Positions 22,189-30,343 of a stretch of DNA of 35,194 nucleotides are shown here, piece after piece. The DNA lies in the NCBI GenBank assembly GCA_022795735.1, contig JAAWHG010000027.1:1-35194 (forward strand). Direction: 5' to 3'. Origin of the DNA: Oscillospiraceae bacterium. Lineage in GTDB: Bacteria > Bacillota > Clostridia > Oscillospirales > Oscillospiraceae. Position 1 is the stretch's first letter, and the number at the start of each line of letters is the position of its first letter. Made by a program: the position numbers and the translations under genes. The notes beneath the pieces are model-generated. The model saw nothing but the letters and a program-made list of their open reading frames with translations. It was not told where the DNA came from and did no database searches.

Positions 22189-23226
22189 ATGGAAACTGAA
22201 GTGAAGCTGACAAAACTGGCCGGCTGCGCGGGCTGCGGCGCAAAGGTGGGGGCGGGAACCCTCTCCCGCTTGCTGGAGGGCTTCCAAACCCACTGCGATC
22301 CCCGTCTGATTGTGGGCTATGACAAGAGTGACGACGCCAGCGTCTATGTACTCGACGAGAACACGGCACTGGTCCAAACCACTGATTTTTTCCCTCCTAT
22401 CGTAGACGACCCGTTCCTCTACGGTCAAATCGCCGCCGCAAACGCGTTGAGCGACATTTACTCCATGGGCGGCGAACCCAAGCTTGCCCTCAACATACTC
22501 TGCCTGCCGGAGAAAATGGACCCGTCCGCTGTACAGGAAATTTTGCGGGGCGGCTATGCCAAGGCATATGAAGCCGGGGCCATTATCACCGGCGGACATA
22601 CCATCTACGGGTCGGAACCCATCTACGGGTTGGCTGTGTCTGGCTTCGTCCGCCCGGACCGGGTCCTGACCAACAGCGGCGCGAAGCCCGGCGACGTTTT
22701 GCTGCTCACAAAGCCCCTGGGCATCGGCATTCTGACTACCGCCGCCAAGGCTGAGCTGGTGACGCGGCCTCTTCTGGAGAAGGTTAACCGGCAAATGGCC
22801 GCCTTGAACAAGACGGCGCGGGATATTATGGTAAATTACCCGGTGCATAGCTGCACCGATATTACAGGATTCGGGCTGCTGGGACACAGTTATGAGATGG
22901 CCCAGGGCAGCAGTTGCACGCTTCATCTGTTCACTAGCCAGATTCCTTTTCACAAAGAGGCCTACGAACTGGCGGAAATGGGGTTCATCCCGGCTGGCGC
23001 TTACCGAAACCGGGAATACGCCGAGGCCGGCATACAGGCATCCGGGAATGTGAGCCGGGCCATGCTCGACATCTGCTACGATCCGCAGACCAGCGGCGGC
23101 CTGCTCATCGCGCTGCCGGAATCTGCGGCGAAGGCGTGCCTGTCCCGGCTCCAAGACGCCGCCCCCGGGGCGGCCATGATCGGCTATGTATCGGAACCAG
23201 ACACCGCCGCCGTAATGATGGAGTGA
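22189..23226 (+). CDS. selD: Selenophosphate synthase
   Basis: A 345-residue SelD: selenide + ATP + water to selenophosphate + AMP + phosphate. Motifs are TTDFFPPIVDDP, AANALSDIYSMGG, GGHTI, TDITGFGLLGH and the C-terminal CYDPQTSGGLL. The active-site loop reads AGCGAK: Cys16 and Lys19 match essential E. coli Cys17 and Lys20, while the position of the second E. coli Cys (Cys19) is Ala. The enzyme uses Cys here, not selenocysteine (TGC codon). No selA, selB or tRNA-Sec is in the window. With molybdenum genes adjacent, selenophosphate may serve a selenium-dependent molybdenum hydroxylase rather than, or besides, selenoproteins. Confidence 0.96.
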   Translation: METEVKLTKLAGCAGCGAKVGAGTLSRLLEGFQTHCDPRLIVGYDKSDDASVYVLDENTALVQTTDFFPPIVDDPFLYGQIAAANALSDIYSMGGEPKLALNILCLPEKMDPSAVQEILRGGYAKAYEAGAIITGGHTIYGSEPIYGLAVSGFVRPDRVLTNSGAKPGDVLLLTKPLGIGILTTAAKAELVTRPLLEKVNRQMAALNKTARDIMVNYPVHSCTDITGFGLLGHSYEMAQGSSCTLHLFTSQIPFHKEAYELAEMGFIPAGAYRNREYAEAGIQASGNVSRAMLDICYDPQTSGGLLIALPESAAKACLSRLQDAAPGAAMIGYVSEPDTAAVMME

Positions 23227-23236
23227 CCGTTTTCTG

Positions 23237-23677
23237 ATGGAAATTATACAAGTTGACGAAAAAAAACAGTTTCTTCCTTTGCTGCTCTTAGCAGATGAAC
23301 AAGAGGATATGATAGACCGATATATTGAAAACAGCGTGATGTATGTACTAACGGATCACGGAATCAAAGCGGAATGCGTTGTAACAGAGGAAGAAAATGG
23401 TATCCTTGAAATCAAGAATATTGCTGTCGTTCCATCGTTTCACAGAAAAGGATATGGAAAAGCCCTGATTGACTTTCTTGCCATGAAATATAAGGGGCGG
23501 TATTCTATCCTGCAAGTTGGCACCGGCGACAGCCCATGCACCATTCCCTTCTATGAAAAGTGTGGATTTGTTCGTACACATCGCGTCAAAAATTTCTTTA
23601 TAGATCATTACGATCATCCCATTTACGAATGCGGTATTCAGCTGATAGATATGATTTATCTGCAAAAGAAACTGTAA
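23237..23677 (+). CDS. GNAT-family N-acetyltransferase
   Basis: A 146-residue acetyltransferase. The acetyl-CoA pyrophosphate loop is seen at VVPSFHRKGYGKALIDF (about 68-84), after the strand LEIKNIAV. It transfers acetyl from acetyl-CoA to an amine; the acceptor is unknown. Its DNA is much more AT-rich than its neighbours (24 of 60 G+C at 23281-23340 against 42 of 60 at 23101-23160 in selD), which suggests recent acquisition. It begins 10 bases after selD but has only a weak, distant SD (GGAG, 13-base spacing), so coupling to selD is uncertain. Confidence 0.87.
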   Translation: MEIIQVDEKKQFLPLLLLADEQEDMIDRYIENSVMYVLTDHGIKAECVVTEEENGILEIKNIAVVPSFHRKGYGKALIDFLAMKYKGRYSILQVGTGDSPCTIPFYEKCGFVRTHRVKNFFIDHYDHPIYECGIQLIDMIYLQKKL

Positions 23678-23693
23678 ATCGCTTTTGCCCTCT

Positions 23694-24626
23694 TTACTTC
23701 CCGGCGCAGTCCTCCGCCCTGCCCACCAGGATATCAAGCCCATGCGCCAGCGAAGGAAGGATATAATCCAGCGTTTCCCGTACCGCTTTTGGACTTCCTG
23801 GGAGGTTGACGATCAGCGTCCCGCCCCGGATTACCGACACGCCCCGGCTGAGCATGGCCCGGGGCGTGATGTTCAGCGAATAGGCCCGGATGGCTTCGGC
23901 GATCCCAGGCGCGTTTCGCTCCGCGACAGCCATTGTGGCCTCGGGGGTCACGTCTCTGGGCGAAAATCCCGTGCCGCCGGTGGTTATCACCAAATGGCAT
24001 TGCCGTCCGTCGCACAACCGGATTAGTTCCTTTTCAATGGTCCTCCGTTCATCTGGCAGCAGCAGCTCCTCCGCAATCTGATATCCCGCTTCGGACAAAA
24101 GCGCCGCCGCCAAGGGACCGCTCTCGTCCTTCCGCTCGCCGCTCGCCCCTTTGTCGCTGAGGGTCACGACGGCAGCCCTTCGGACGGTGGGATCGGGCGG
24201 CGCCGCAGTTAGCTCGTCCCCAACGGAGACGGTTCCGCCATGGAGAACCTTGGCAAAGACCCCTTCCCTCGGCATGATGCAGTCGCCCATGGTTTTAAAA
24301 ATCTGGCAATGGCTGTGGCACTCCTTGCCGATCTGGGTCAGCTCCAGCACCGCCTCTCCGCAGACAAAGCGGGTCCCCACCGGAAGCGCGGCAAAATCAA
24401 TTCCTTCCGCTGTAATGTTTTCCCCAAAATCGCCAAATTCCACCTGCGCGCCTTTTCCCCGGAAATCATCCACCTTTTCCACCTGGAGCAGAGAGACCTG
24501 ACGGTGCCAGCTTCCGGCGTGGGCGTCTCCCTCGACGCCCCAGTCCGCAATCAAACGGGCGCGCCCCACATTTTTTTTCTTTTCGCCCCGTCTCTCGCTG
24601 ACACACACTGCCAAAACCTTTCCCAT
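23694..24626 (-). CDS. MOSC domain fused to MogA/MoaB molybdopterin adenylyltransferase
   Basis: A 310-residue two-domain protein. Residues 1-145 form a MOSC domain (GVEGDAHAG, FGENITAEG, and Cys-rich ECHSHCQIF near 104), a fold that handles sulfur on molybdenum cofactor. Residues 148-310 form a MogA/MoaB domain with TTGGTGFSPRDVTPEAT and NLPGSPKA, which adenylylates molybdopterin before Mo insertion. It is the last gene of the minus-strand molybdopterin operon, 6 bases after moaA, and converges on the GNAT gene. The fusion suggests coupled cofactor maturation and sulfuration/selenation (inference). Confidence 0.93.
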   Translation of the reverse strand: MGKVLAVCVSERRGEKKKNVGRARLIADWGVEGDAHAGSWHRQVSLLQVEKVDDFRGKGAQVEFGDFGENITAEGIDFAALPVGTRFVCGEAVLELTQIGKECHSHCQIFKTMGDCIMPREGVFAKVLHGGTVSVGDELTAAPPDPTVRRAAVVTLSDKGASGERKDESGPLAAALLSEAGYQIAEELLLPDERRTIEKELIRLCDGRQCHLVITTGGTGFSPRDVTPEATMAVAERNAPGIAEAIRAYSLNITPRAMLSRGVSVIRGGTLIVNLPGSPKAVRETLDYILPSLAHGLDILVGRAEDCAGK

Positions 24627-24632
24627 CCGTGT

Positions 24633-25607
24633 TTATCCTCCGATCTCATTCATATTGCGCCGTTCATCGCCCCCGGCGGGGGGCGTGCCAAAGTGGTGTC
24701 CCTGGGGCTTCTCCCAGATGGCCTCCTGAATTGCCGCAAAGATGTCGGCATCCTGCGCGCCGGCGTTCAGAAGCGGCTTTAAATCTATCCCTTTTTCGTA
24801 TTGCAGACAGGTCTTCAAAAAACCCGCTGCGGTCAGCCGCACCCGGTTGCAGCCGGAACAAAACCGATGGCTCAGGGCGCTGATAAAGCCAACCTTGCCT
24901 TTGAACCCAGGAAAAGTCACATAGCGGGCCGGTCCCGCGCGCCCGCTTTCCTCCGCTGGGCGCGCGGGACCATAAGCGGCCTCCAGTCTTTCCAACACTT
25001 GCCTCTCTGTTCTCCGTTGGAGAGACGCGCCCAGGCCGAGGGGCATCAGTTCTATAAAACGGACCGTCACGCCTCCGCCCTCCGCCAGTGAGGCCAGGGG
25101 AACCAATTGTTCGTCGTTCTCCCCAATCGGGACACAATTGACCTTGACCACGAGCCCGGGTGTTTCTACAGCCGCCCGCAGTCCGGCCAGGGCCTGCGGC
25201 AGAGCGTCCCGCCGGGCGATTTTCGCATACTGGGTCCGGTCTAAGGTATCCAAACTGACATTTACCTCATTCAAACCAGCCTTCACAAGTGCCGGCAGTT
25301 GTTCTTCCAGCAAAACGCCGTTGGTGGTCAACGCCAACGTGTGGAGTCCGTCAATGTCTCGGAGCATCCCAACCAGGCGGTCCAGGCCCTGTCTGAGCAG
25401 CGGTTCCCCTCCGGTCAGTCGAACCTTGTCCACCCCCAGTCCGGCCAGCAATCTGGCGAGGCGGGCAAACTGTTCATCGCTTAAAAGCTCTTGTTTGGGC
25501 AGCCAATTGACCCCCTCTTCCGACATACAGTACCGGCACCGCAGGTTGCAGCGGTCTGTGACGGACATCCGAAGGTAGTGGATTTCCCGCCCCTGGCGGT
25601 CCAGCAT
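24633..25607 (-). CDS. moaA: GTP 3',8-cyclase, radical SAM (molybdopterin step 1)
   Basis: A 324-residue MoaA. N-terminal radical-SAM cluster CNLRCRYC near residues 20-27, LTGGEPLLR for SAM binding, and a C-terminal second cluster FCSGCNRVRLTAAGFLKTC (about 249-267) that binds GTP. The protein ends in Gly-Gly, the conserved tail needed by MoaA. It makes 3',8-cyclo-GTP, the substrate of MoaC, encoded just upstream. SD AGGAGG is 7 bases before the ATG. Radical SAM enzymes of the 5'-deoxyadenosyl type release 5'-deoxyadenosine, whose sugar is 5-deoxyribose, a candidate substrate of the BMC operon. Confidence 0.96.
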   Translation of the reverse strand: MLDRQGREIHYLRMSVTDRCNLRCRYCMSEEGVNWLPKQELLSDEQFARLARLLAGLGVDKVRLTGGEPLLRQGLDRLVGMLRDIDGLHTLALTTNGVLLEEQLPALVKAGLNEVNVSLDTLDRTQYAKIARRDALPQALAGLRAAVETPGLVVKVNCVPIGENDEQLVPLASLAEGGGVTVRFIELMPLGLGASLQRRTERQVLERLEAAYGPARPAEESGRAGPARYVTFPGFKGKVGFISALSHRFCSGCNRVRLTAAGFLKTCLQYEKGIDLKPLLNAGAQDADIFAAIQEAIWEKPQGHHFGTPPAGGDERRNMNEIGG

Positions 25608-25622
25608 GGCGCTCCCTCCTCC

Positions 25623-26096
25623 TTACCCGCGTTGGTAAATTCCCGACTTGCCGCCCTCCTTGCGCAAGAGATGAATCCCGGTCAGCTCCATTCCCCTGTC
25701 AATCGCCTTGCACATGTCGTATACCGTAAGGAGAGCTGCCGTAACGCCGGTCAGGGCTTCCATCTCCACACCGGTCTGTCCGGTCAGCTTCACCGTACAG
25801 CGAGCCCGCACTGACAGCTCCTCCTCCAGAATGTCAAACGTCACGGCGGCGTGGGCGACGGGCAGCGGATGACAGAGCGGAATCAAGTCCGGCGTGCGCT
25901 TAACGGCCATGATGCCCGCCACGCGGGCCACGCCCAGTACGTCGCCCTTGGCTGCGGTTCCCACAATGATGGCGTCCAGCACTTCCCGTGAAACACGAAT
26001 GGTCCCCTCGGCGGTGGCTGTGCGGACGGTCTGGCTTTTTCCGGACACGTCCACCATGACGGCCCGGCCCTCCCGGTCAAAATGATTGAAGTCCAT
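25623..26096 (-). CDS. moaC: Cyclic pyranopterin monophosphate synthase
   Basis: A 157-residue MoaC. Core motifs are [14 protein letters not shown] (about 66-79), [13 protein letters not shown] (about 107-119) and the catalytic-region DMCKAIDRG, which includes the conserved Asp and Lys. It converts 3',8-cyclo-GTP to cPMP. The ATG at 26096 gives the usual MoaC length and follows the MoeA-like stop by 5 bases with GGAGAG upstream. The longer in-frame start lies within the MoeA-like gene. Confidence 0.96.
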   Translation of the reverse strand: MDFNHFDREGRAVMVDVSGKSQTVRTATAEGTIRVSREVLDAIIVGTAAKGDVLGVARVAGIMAVKRTPDLIPLCHPLPVAHAAVTFDILEEELSVRARCTVKLTGQTGVEMEALTGVTAALLTVYDMCKAIDRGMELTGIHLLRKEGGKSGIYQRG

Positions 26097-26101
26097 CTCT
26101 C

Positions 26102-27124
26102 CTATCCCTTTCCAAACGGGCAAACCGGATACCGGCAATCGCCGCAGCCAAGACACAGTCCGCCGTGGCCCAGAGACTTCAGATCGGACCGCTCAATCCT
26201 TACGCCGGCGGCAAGACGGGGTAGGAGCAGGTCAAAGACGGTCGCCTTTGCGTACATGACGCAGCCGGGCAGACCCGCGATAGGGGTCCCATCCGCAAAA
26301 TAGCCGAGCAAAAACATGGCTCCCGGCAGTACCGGCGCGCCGTAGCAGACAATCCTCGCCCCGGTGGCCTTGATTGCGCCCGGCGTCCGGTCATCCGGGT
26401 CTACGCTCATGCCGCCGGTACAGAGAATCAGCTCCAACCCCTTTTCATGATAAGACAGGGCGGCAGCTGTGAGCGCCGCCTGGTCGTCGCCGGGGGTGCA
26501 ATGTTCTACCATTTCGATGCCGTAGCGGCGGAGCTTCTCCACTACAACAGGGGTAAACTGGTCCTCAATTAAACCGCTGGCCACCTCATTACCTGTTGTA
26601 ATTACGCCGCAGGTTTTCAGCTTCCAAGGCGTCAAAGTCAAAAGCGGCGCGGCTCCCGCCCGGGCCTCAATGTCCGCCAGCCGTTTCTCCTCGATGACCA
26701 AGGGAATAATCCGGGTCCCGGCCAGCTTGTCCCCCACTCTGACCGCCGTGTTGGTGTGGCGGGTGGCGATCATGACGTCGTCTTCCCCGTTGACCGCGTT
26801 CAGCCGCTCCACATCCACCTGGAACAGGCCCCCGGCGTCGGCAATCAGTTCGATTTTTCCCTCCTTGACCGGCGTAGCGTGCATATGTTCATTCCGGCAC
26901 AGCGCGCACAGACGTTCAGCCGCCTCGTCCTCATGCAGGACCCCCGGCTTCTTCTCCCAGACGTAGAGCTTTTCCTTTCCCATGGACAGGAGGACCGGGA
27001 TATCCTCCTCGGTCACGATATGCCCCTTGCGGAAACGGGCGTCCTTGATTACCCCCGGTATAATCTGGGTCAGATCGTGGCAGAGCACATGGCCGACGGC
27101 CTGACGGGTATCAATCAGTTTCAT
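26102..27124 (-). CDS. MoeA/MogA-like molybdopterin-binding protein with C-terminal Cys cluster
   Basis: A 340-residue protein with the molybdopterin-binding (PF00994-type) core: [12 protein letters not shown] (about 174-185), [19 protein letters not shown] and GLPGCVMY. The first half is not a full MoeA, and the C-terminus ends in [20 protein letters not shown], four Cys spaced CxxCxxCxxxxC, a likely metal or Fe-S site. Proteins of this shape occur with selenium-dependent molybdenum hydroxylase systems. It is followed by moaC, moaA and the MOSC-MogA fusion. A role in Mo insertion or tailoring is inferred. SD GGAGG with 9-base spacing. Confidence 0.88.
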   Translation of the reverse strand: MKLIDTRQAVGHVLCHDLTQIIPGVIKDARFRKGHIVTEEDIPVLLSMGKEKLYVWEKKPGVLHEDEAAERLCALCRNEHMHATPVKEGKIELIADAGGLFQVDVERLNAVNGEDDVMIATRHTNTAVRVGDKLAGTRIIPLVIEEKRLADIEARAGAAPLLTLTPWKLKTCGVITTGNEVASGLIEDQFTPVVVEKLRRYGIEMVEHCTPGDDQAALTAAALSYHEKGLELILCTGGMSVDPDDRTPGAIKATGARIVCYGAPVLPGAMFLLGYFADGTPIAGLPGCVMYAKATVFDLLLPRLAAGVRIERSDLKSLGHGGLCLGCGDCRYPVCPFGKG

Positions 27125-27162
27125 GTTGCAAGCCCTCCAAAATGCAATAAATGCCGTCTGCC

Positions 27163-27615
27163 TTACGACTCTGTTAAAGTCTCAAGCAGCTTCCGGCACC
27201 CCTCCTCGACGTCCCGCCATGTGGCCTCAAAGTCTCCGGTATACCATGGGTCGGCCACCTCTCCCGGGCGGTCTGTTCCATCCAGCAAAAGTCGGAGCTT
27301 TCCCGGCGTTTCGCCGCAGATCCGGCGCATATTGCGTAGATTGGCCTGGTCCATCCCAATCAACATGTCGTAGTACTCCGCGTCCTGCCGCTTGAGCTGC
27401 CGGGCCGTCTTCCCCTCGCAGGAGATTCCGTGCTCGGCCAGCTTGCGCCGGGCCGGCGGATAGACCGGGTTTCCAATCTCCTCGGTGCTGGTGGCTGCGG
27501 AGTCAATTTGAAATTGCTCCGCCAGACCGGCCTTTTTCACCATGTCCTTCATCACGAATTCAGCCATCGGGCTGCGGCAAATATTGCCGTGGCAGACGAA
27601 CAGTATCTTTGTCAT
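27163..27615 (-). CDS. Low-molecular-weight protein tyrosine phosphatase
   Basis: A 150-residue phosphatase. The catalytic P-loop CHGNICRSP (Cys8, Arg14) is at the N-terminus and the general-acid Asp lies in DPWYTGDF near residue 117, as in LMW-PTPs. It dephosphorylates tyrosine (or arginine) phosphate on proteins. The start at 27615 matches the family. An upstream in-frame ATG at 27672 also has a good GAGG site and would add 19 basic residues, so two starts are possible. It lies 38 bases before the MoeA-like gene and may be cotranscribed, but has no obvious link to cofactor synthesis. Confidence 0.92.
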   Translation of the reverse strand: MTKILFVCHGNICRSPMAEFVMKDMVKKAGLAEQFQIDSAATSTEEIGNPVYPPARRKLAEHGISCEGKTARQLKRQDAEYYDMLIGMDQANLRNMRRICGETPGKLRLLLDGTDRPGEVADPWYTGDFEATWRDVEEGCRKLLETLTES

Positions 27616-27690
27616 ATCCTGAAACCTCTTTAAAATGTTGATATTCCGAGGCTTATGCGAGTTTTTCCTCATGTTTATGCCTCTTTCTAC

Positions 27691-27740
27691 AAAAAGAGCC
27701 CCGGCTGTATGATATAAGTATATTATATCATAGCCGAGGC
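27691..27740 (-). terminator. Intrinsic-terminator-like hairpin upstream of the phosphatase
   Basis: Arms 27698-27717 and 27723-27740 form an 18-bp stem with one mismatch and a two-base bulge around a 5-base loop. The GC-rich base is followed on the minus strand by TCTTTTTG (27690-27697). It precedes the phosphatase gene, so it may stop antisense transcription from the plus-strand gene region or attenuate the phosphatase operon. The AT-rich core also contains a TATAAT on the minus strand. Confidence 0.55.
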
Positions 27741-27792
27741 CCAATTTCTACATGAATCTGAGCGCTGCGCCAGAGCATCGAGACACGAGCGC

Positions 27793-27821
27793 TTGTCCTT
27801 AATCGTCAGATATGTTATAAT
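27793..27821 (+). promoter_or_regulatory. Promoter giving an apparently leaderless methyltransferase mRNA
   Basis: TTGTCC (27793-27798), 17-base spacer, perfect TATAAT (27816-27821). The methyltransferase ATG is at 27829, 7 bases after the -10, where transcription should start. No SD lies between. Confidence 0.6.
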
Positions 27822-27828
27822 AACAAAT

Positions 27829-28542
27829 ATGGAACAATATGAAAATCTTTCCGGTGGTCTTCGGTTGAAAACCGGAGGCTTCCCTCTTGGAAGCGATACG
27901 ATGTCGCTGGCCGATTTTGTGCGGCTTCGTCCTGGGGCCGCCGTCTGTGATTTGGGATGCGGCGGCGGGGCGCTGGGCCTGCTGCTCTGTGCGGCGGCCC
28001 CCTCCTGCCGGGTGACCGGCATAGAGCTGGATGGGGCGGCCTGCGCCGTCGCGGCGGAAAACTTCGCCCAAACCGCTCTGGACGGGCGCTGTACACTCAT
28101 CTCCGGCGATCTCCGGGAAATTCGCTCTCTAGTGCCCGCCGGCGCTTTTTCTGACTCGGTCTCCAACCCGCCCTACTTCCCCGCCGCCTCGCCCGTCTCT
28201 CCCAATCCAGCCCGTGCGGCGGCGCGCTCCGAATTTGGGTGTTCTCTGGACATGCTGTGCGCCGCCGCATCCTGGGTGCTGCGAAACGGCGGACGCTTTT
28301 CCCTGGTCTACCGCGCCGAGCGGTTGTGTAGCCTGGTCTGTACGCTGCGGCAGCACGGCTTGGAACCGAAACGCCTGCGCCCGGTGCGGCACAGCCCCGG
28401 TTCGCCGGTCAAGCTGCTGCTGCTTGAGGCCCGTAAGGGCGGCAAGCCGGGCTTGACCTTTGAACCGGAGCTGCTGTTCTACGGTCCGGACGGCAATCCA
28501 ACGGCGGACTACCTGAGAATATATCACGAAGGAGGCGATTGA
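27829..28542 (+). CDS. TrmN6/YfiC-like N6-adenine tRNA methyltransferase
   Basis: A 237-residue class I SAM methyltransferase. Motif I DLGCGGGALGLLL is at about 41-53, and the N6-adenine type catalytic motif NPPYF is at about 113-117. The opening SGGLRLKTGGFPLGSDT is typical of the tRNA1(Val) A37 N6-methyltransferase group. It precedes rsmI by one base, a frequent pairing in Clostridia. The ATG at 27829 coincides with the predicted transcription start; an alternative TTG at 27793 coincides with the -35 box and is unlikely. Confidence 0.88.
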   Translation: MEQYENLSGGLRLKTGGFPLGSDTMSLADFVRLRPGAAVCDLGCGGGALGLLLCAAAPSCRVTGIELDGAACAVAAENFAQTALDGRCTLISGDLREIRSLVPAGAFSDSVSNPPYFPAASPVSPNPARAAARSEFGCSLDMLCAAASWVLRNGGRFSLVYRAERLCSLVCTLRQHGLEPKRLRPVRHSPGSPVKLLLLEARKGGKPGLTFEPELLFYGPDGNPTADYLRIYHEGGD

Positions 28543-28543
28543 C

Positions 28544-29374
28544 GTGTCCGGCATACTCTATCTCGTGCCCACTCCCATTGGCAACCTGGGCGATCTCTCC
28601 GACCGCGTCCGTGAGACGTTGTCTGCCGTGGACTTTATCGCGGCGGAGGATACCCGTGTTTCCCTGAAACTGCTCAACCATCTGGGGCTGAAAAAGCCGT
28701 TGGTGAGCTACTATGAGCACAACCGTGCCGAAAGCGGCCCCCGCATTTTGGCACGCCTCCAAGGCGGCGAGAGCTGCGCCCTGGTCACCGACGCCGGCAC
28801 CCCTGCCATTTCCGACCCCGGCCAGGACCTGGTCGCCCTCTGCGCCGGGGCGGATGTTCCCGTCTGCGCCATCCCCGGTCCCTGCGCCGCCGTCACAGCC
28901 CTTGCCGCCTCGGGACTGCCCACGGGGCGCTTCACCTTTGAGGGCTTCCTATCCACCGCCCCCAAAAGCCGCCGGGAGCATTTAGACGCCCTGCGCGGCG
29001 AACGGCGGACCATGATCTTCTACGAGGCCCCGCATAAGCTGGTCCGGACCCTGTCCGACTTTGCCTCTGTCTTCGGTCCGGAGCGTCGCATCTCGCTCTG
29101 CCGTGAGTTGACCAAACTGCACGAGGAAATTCTTCGCACCACCCTGGGGGAAGCGGCAGCCTATTATGAGACGCAGGCTCCCCGCGGAGAATACGTCTTG
29201 ATCTTGGAAGGCGCTCCAGCGCCCGAGCCTGTTCCCGCCCCTTCCCTAGCCGACGCGACGGAACGTGTAAACGCCCTTATCGCCCAAGGGCTGCGCCGCA
29301 AGGAAGCGGTCAAACAGGTTTCCGAGGCGCTTGGCATACCAAAGAACACCCTCTACGAAGCCTCGCTTCCGTAG
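28544..29374 (+). CDS. rsmI: 16S rRNA (cytidine1402-2'-O)-methyltransferase
   Basis: A 276-residue RsmI of the tetrapyrrole-methylase fold. VPTPIGNLGDLSDR at the N-terminus, AEDTR near residue 36, DAGTPAISDPG near 81-91 and IPGPCA near 107 form the SAM and RNA sites. A small C-terminal helix-rich domain (about 225-276) follows. It methylates the 2'-O of C1402 in the ribosomal P site. GTG start with AAGGAGG 8 bases upstream. Its 3' end overlaps the convergent lysozyme-like gene by 22 bases. Confidence 0.95.
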   Translation: MSGILYLVPTPIGNLGDLSDRVRETLSAVDFIAAEDTRVSLKLLNHLGLKKPLVSYYEHNRAESGPRILARLQGGESCALVTDAGTPAISDPGQDLVALCAGADVPVCAIPGPCAAVTALAASGLPTGRFTFEGFLSTAPKSRREHLDALRGERRTMIFYEAPHKLVRTLSDFASVFGPERRISLCRELTKLHEEILRTTLGEAAAYYETQAPRGEYVLILEGAPAPEPVPAPSLADATERVNALIAQGLRRKEAVKQVSEALGIPKNTLYEASLP

Positions 29375-30102
29375 CTGTCAATCCACGCGAGGGCGCGATA
29401 GGCATTTTTCGCGCGGACGCCGGCCCCGCTGCCGCGCTCATAATAGTTTGCAAAGTAACGGGCCGCCTGCCCCGCGTCCTGGAGCGAGCAGAAATAGTCG
29501 TAGCTGCCGCCGAACTGCTCCATGTTTTCCTCCATGTTCCCCGTCAGGTACGTGAGCTGCCCGGTCACGTTGCGGCCCCGCACCTCCGGTCCATAGCGCA
29601 GGCTCCACATGCACAGGCCGTAGTAGCTGCCCCCTCCGCCATAGAGGTTCCATTGGAGGGACAGCGTCTGGCCGCCGCATTCCGCCATCATGTTTCCCAG
29701 AATTCCGGCAATTACGGGTTCGGAGTAGCCCATCGCACTCAAATGCTCATAGACGCATCCGGCCACGTAGTAATCGGCCTTTAGCCGGTCCGCCTTCATG
29801 GCGGACAAAATTTTCTCCCCCGTGTCGTAACTCGAGAAATAGCTGGTTTTTCTGTGCGACAACCCCATATCCTCAATCTTCAAATTACGCTGCTGCTCAT
29901 AAATGGCCCCCACTTGCAGTGCGTACTCGCCCCCGTCCTGGGCGCATTTTTTCATTTCCCTATAATAATCCACCTCAGAATCGAAACTCTCTACCTTGAT
30001 ATGCTCCGTCGCCGGCGAGATTGCCAGCGCATAGGCTGCCACACTGGCAACCAGCGCAGCCGTCAATACAAGTTGAATCAACCTTCTAGTCATAGAATCC
30101 AT
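29353..30102 (-). CDS. Membrane-anchored phage-tail-lysozyme-domain protein
   Basis: A 249-residue protein. An N-terminal hydrophobic segment (about 8-28) acts as a signal anchor or signal peptide, then a region without clear family (30-110). From about 118 a phage tail lysozyme-type domain begins: GYSEPVIAGILGNMMAECGG with the likely catalytic Glu, and GLCMWSLRYG. Such domains cleave peptidoglycan glycan strands. No phage genes surround it, so it is probably a host cell-wall enzyme of domesticated origin (inference). It converges on rsmI with a 22-base overlap. Confidence 0.8.
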   Translation of the reverse strand: MDSMTRRLIQLVLTAALVASVAAYALAISPATEHIKVESFDSEVDYYREMKKCAQDGGEYALQVGAIYEQQRNLKIEDMGLSHRKTSYFSSYDTGEKILSAMKADRLKADYYVAGCVYEHLSAMGYSEPVIAGILGNMMAECGGQTLSLQWNLYGGGGSYYGLCMWSLRYGPEVRGRNVTGQLTYLTGNMEENMEQFGGSYDYFCSLQDAGQAARYFANYYERGSGAGVRAKNAYRALAWIDSYGSEAS

Positions 30103-30124
30103 TCATCCTTTCCACGATAGAGTC

Positions 30125-30154
30125 ACCCTTGGGCCGGAGACCGGCCGGAAGGGT
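30125..30154. repeat. GC-rich hairpin in the divergent intergenic region
   Basis: ACCCTT/AAGGGT (30125-30130, 30149-30154) encloses a perfect GGCCGG-AGA-CCGGCC stem (30132-30146). No T-run follows on either strand. It lies in the 241-base gap between the lysozyme-like gene and the response regulator, close to the 5' end of the former. The rest of that gap is AT-rich with no promoter I would defend. Confidence 0.6.
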
Positions 30155-30343
30155 TCTGTGAGACAAGATAGCATATTTCGGCCAAGAAATTTGCCAGAAC
30201 TCCGTCAGATTAGAAAAAGGGGAACTTTCATCTATAAAACGAAGGTTTTTTTGCTGTTTTCAGACCGCTCTTAAAGAAAAAGCAGGAAATGTTATGTCAA
30301 GTGCAAACAAACACAAAACAATCAAACTTATGGGAGGTAGGAA

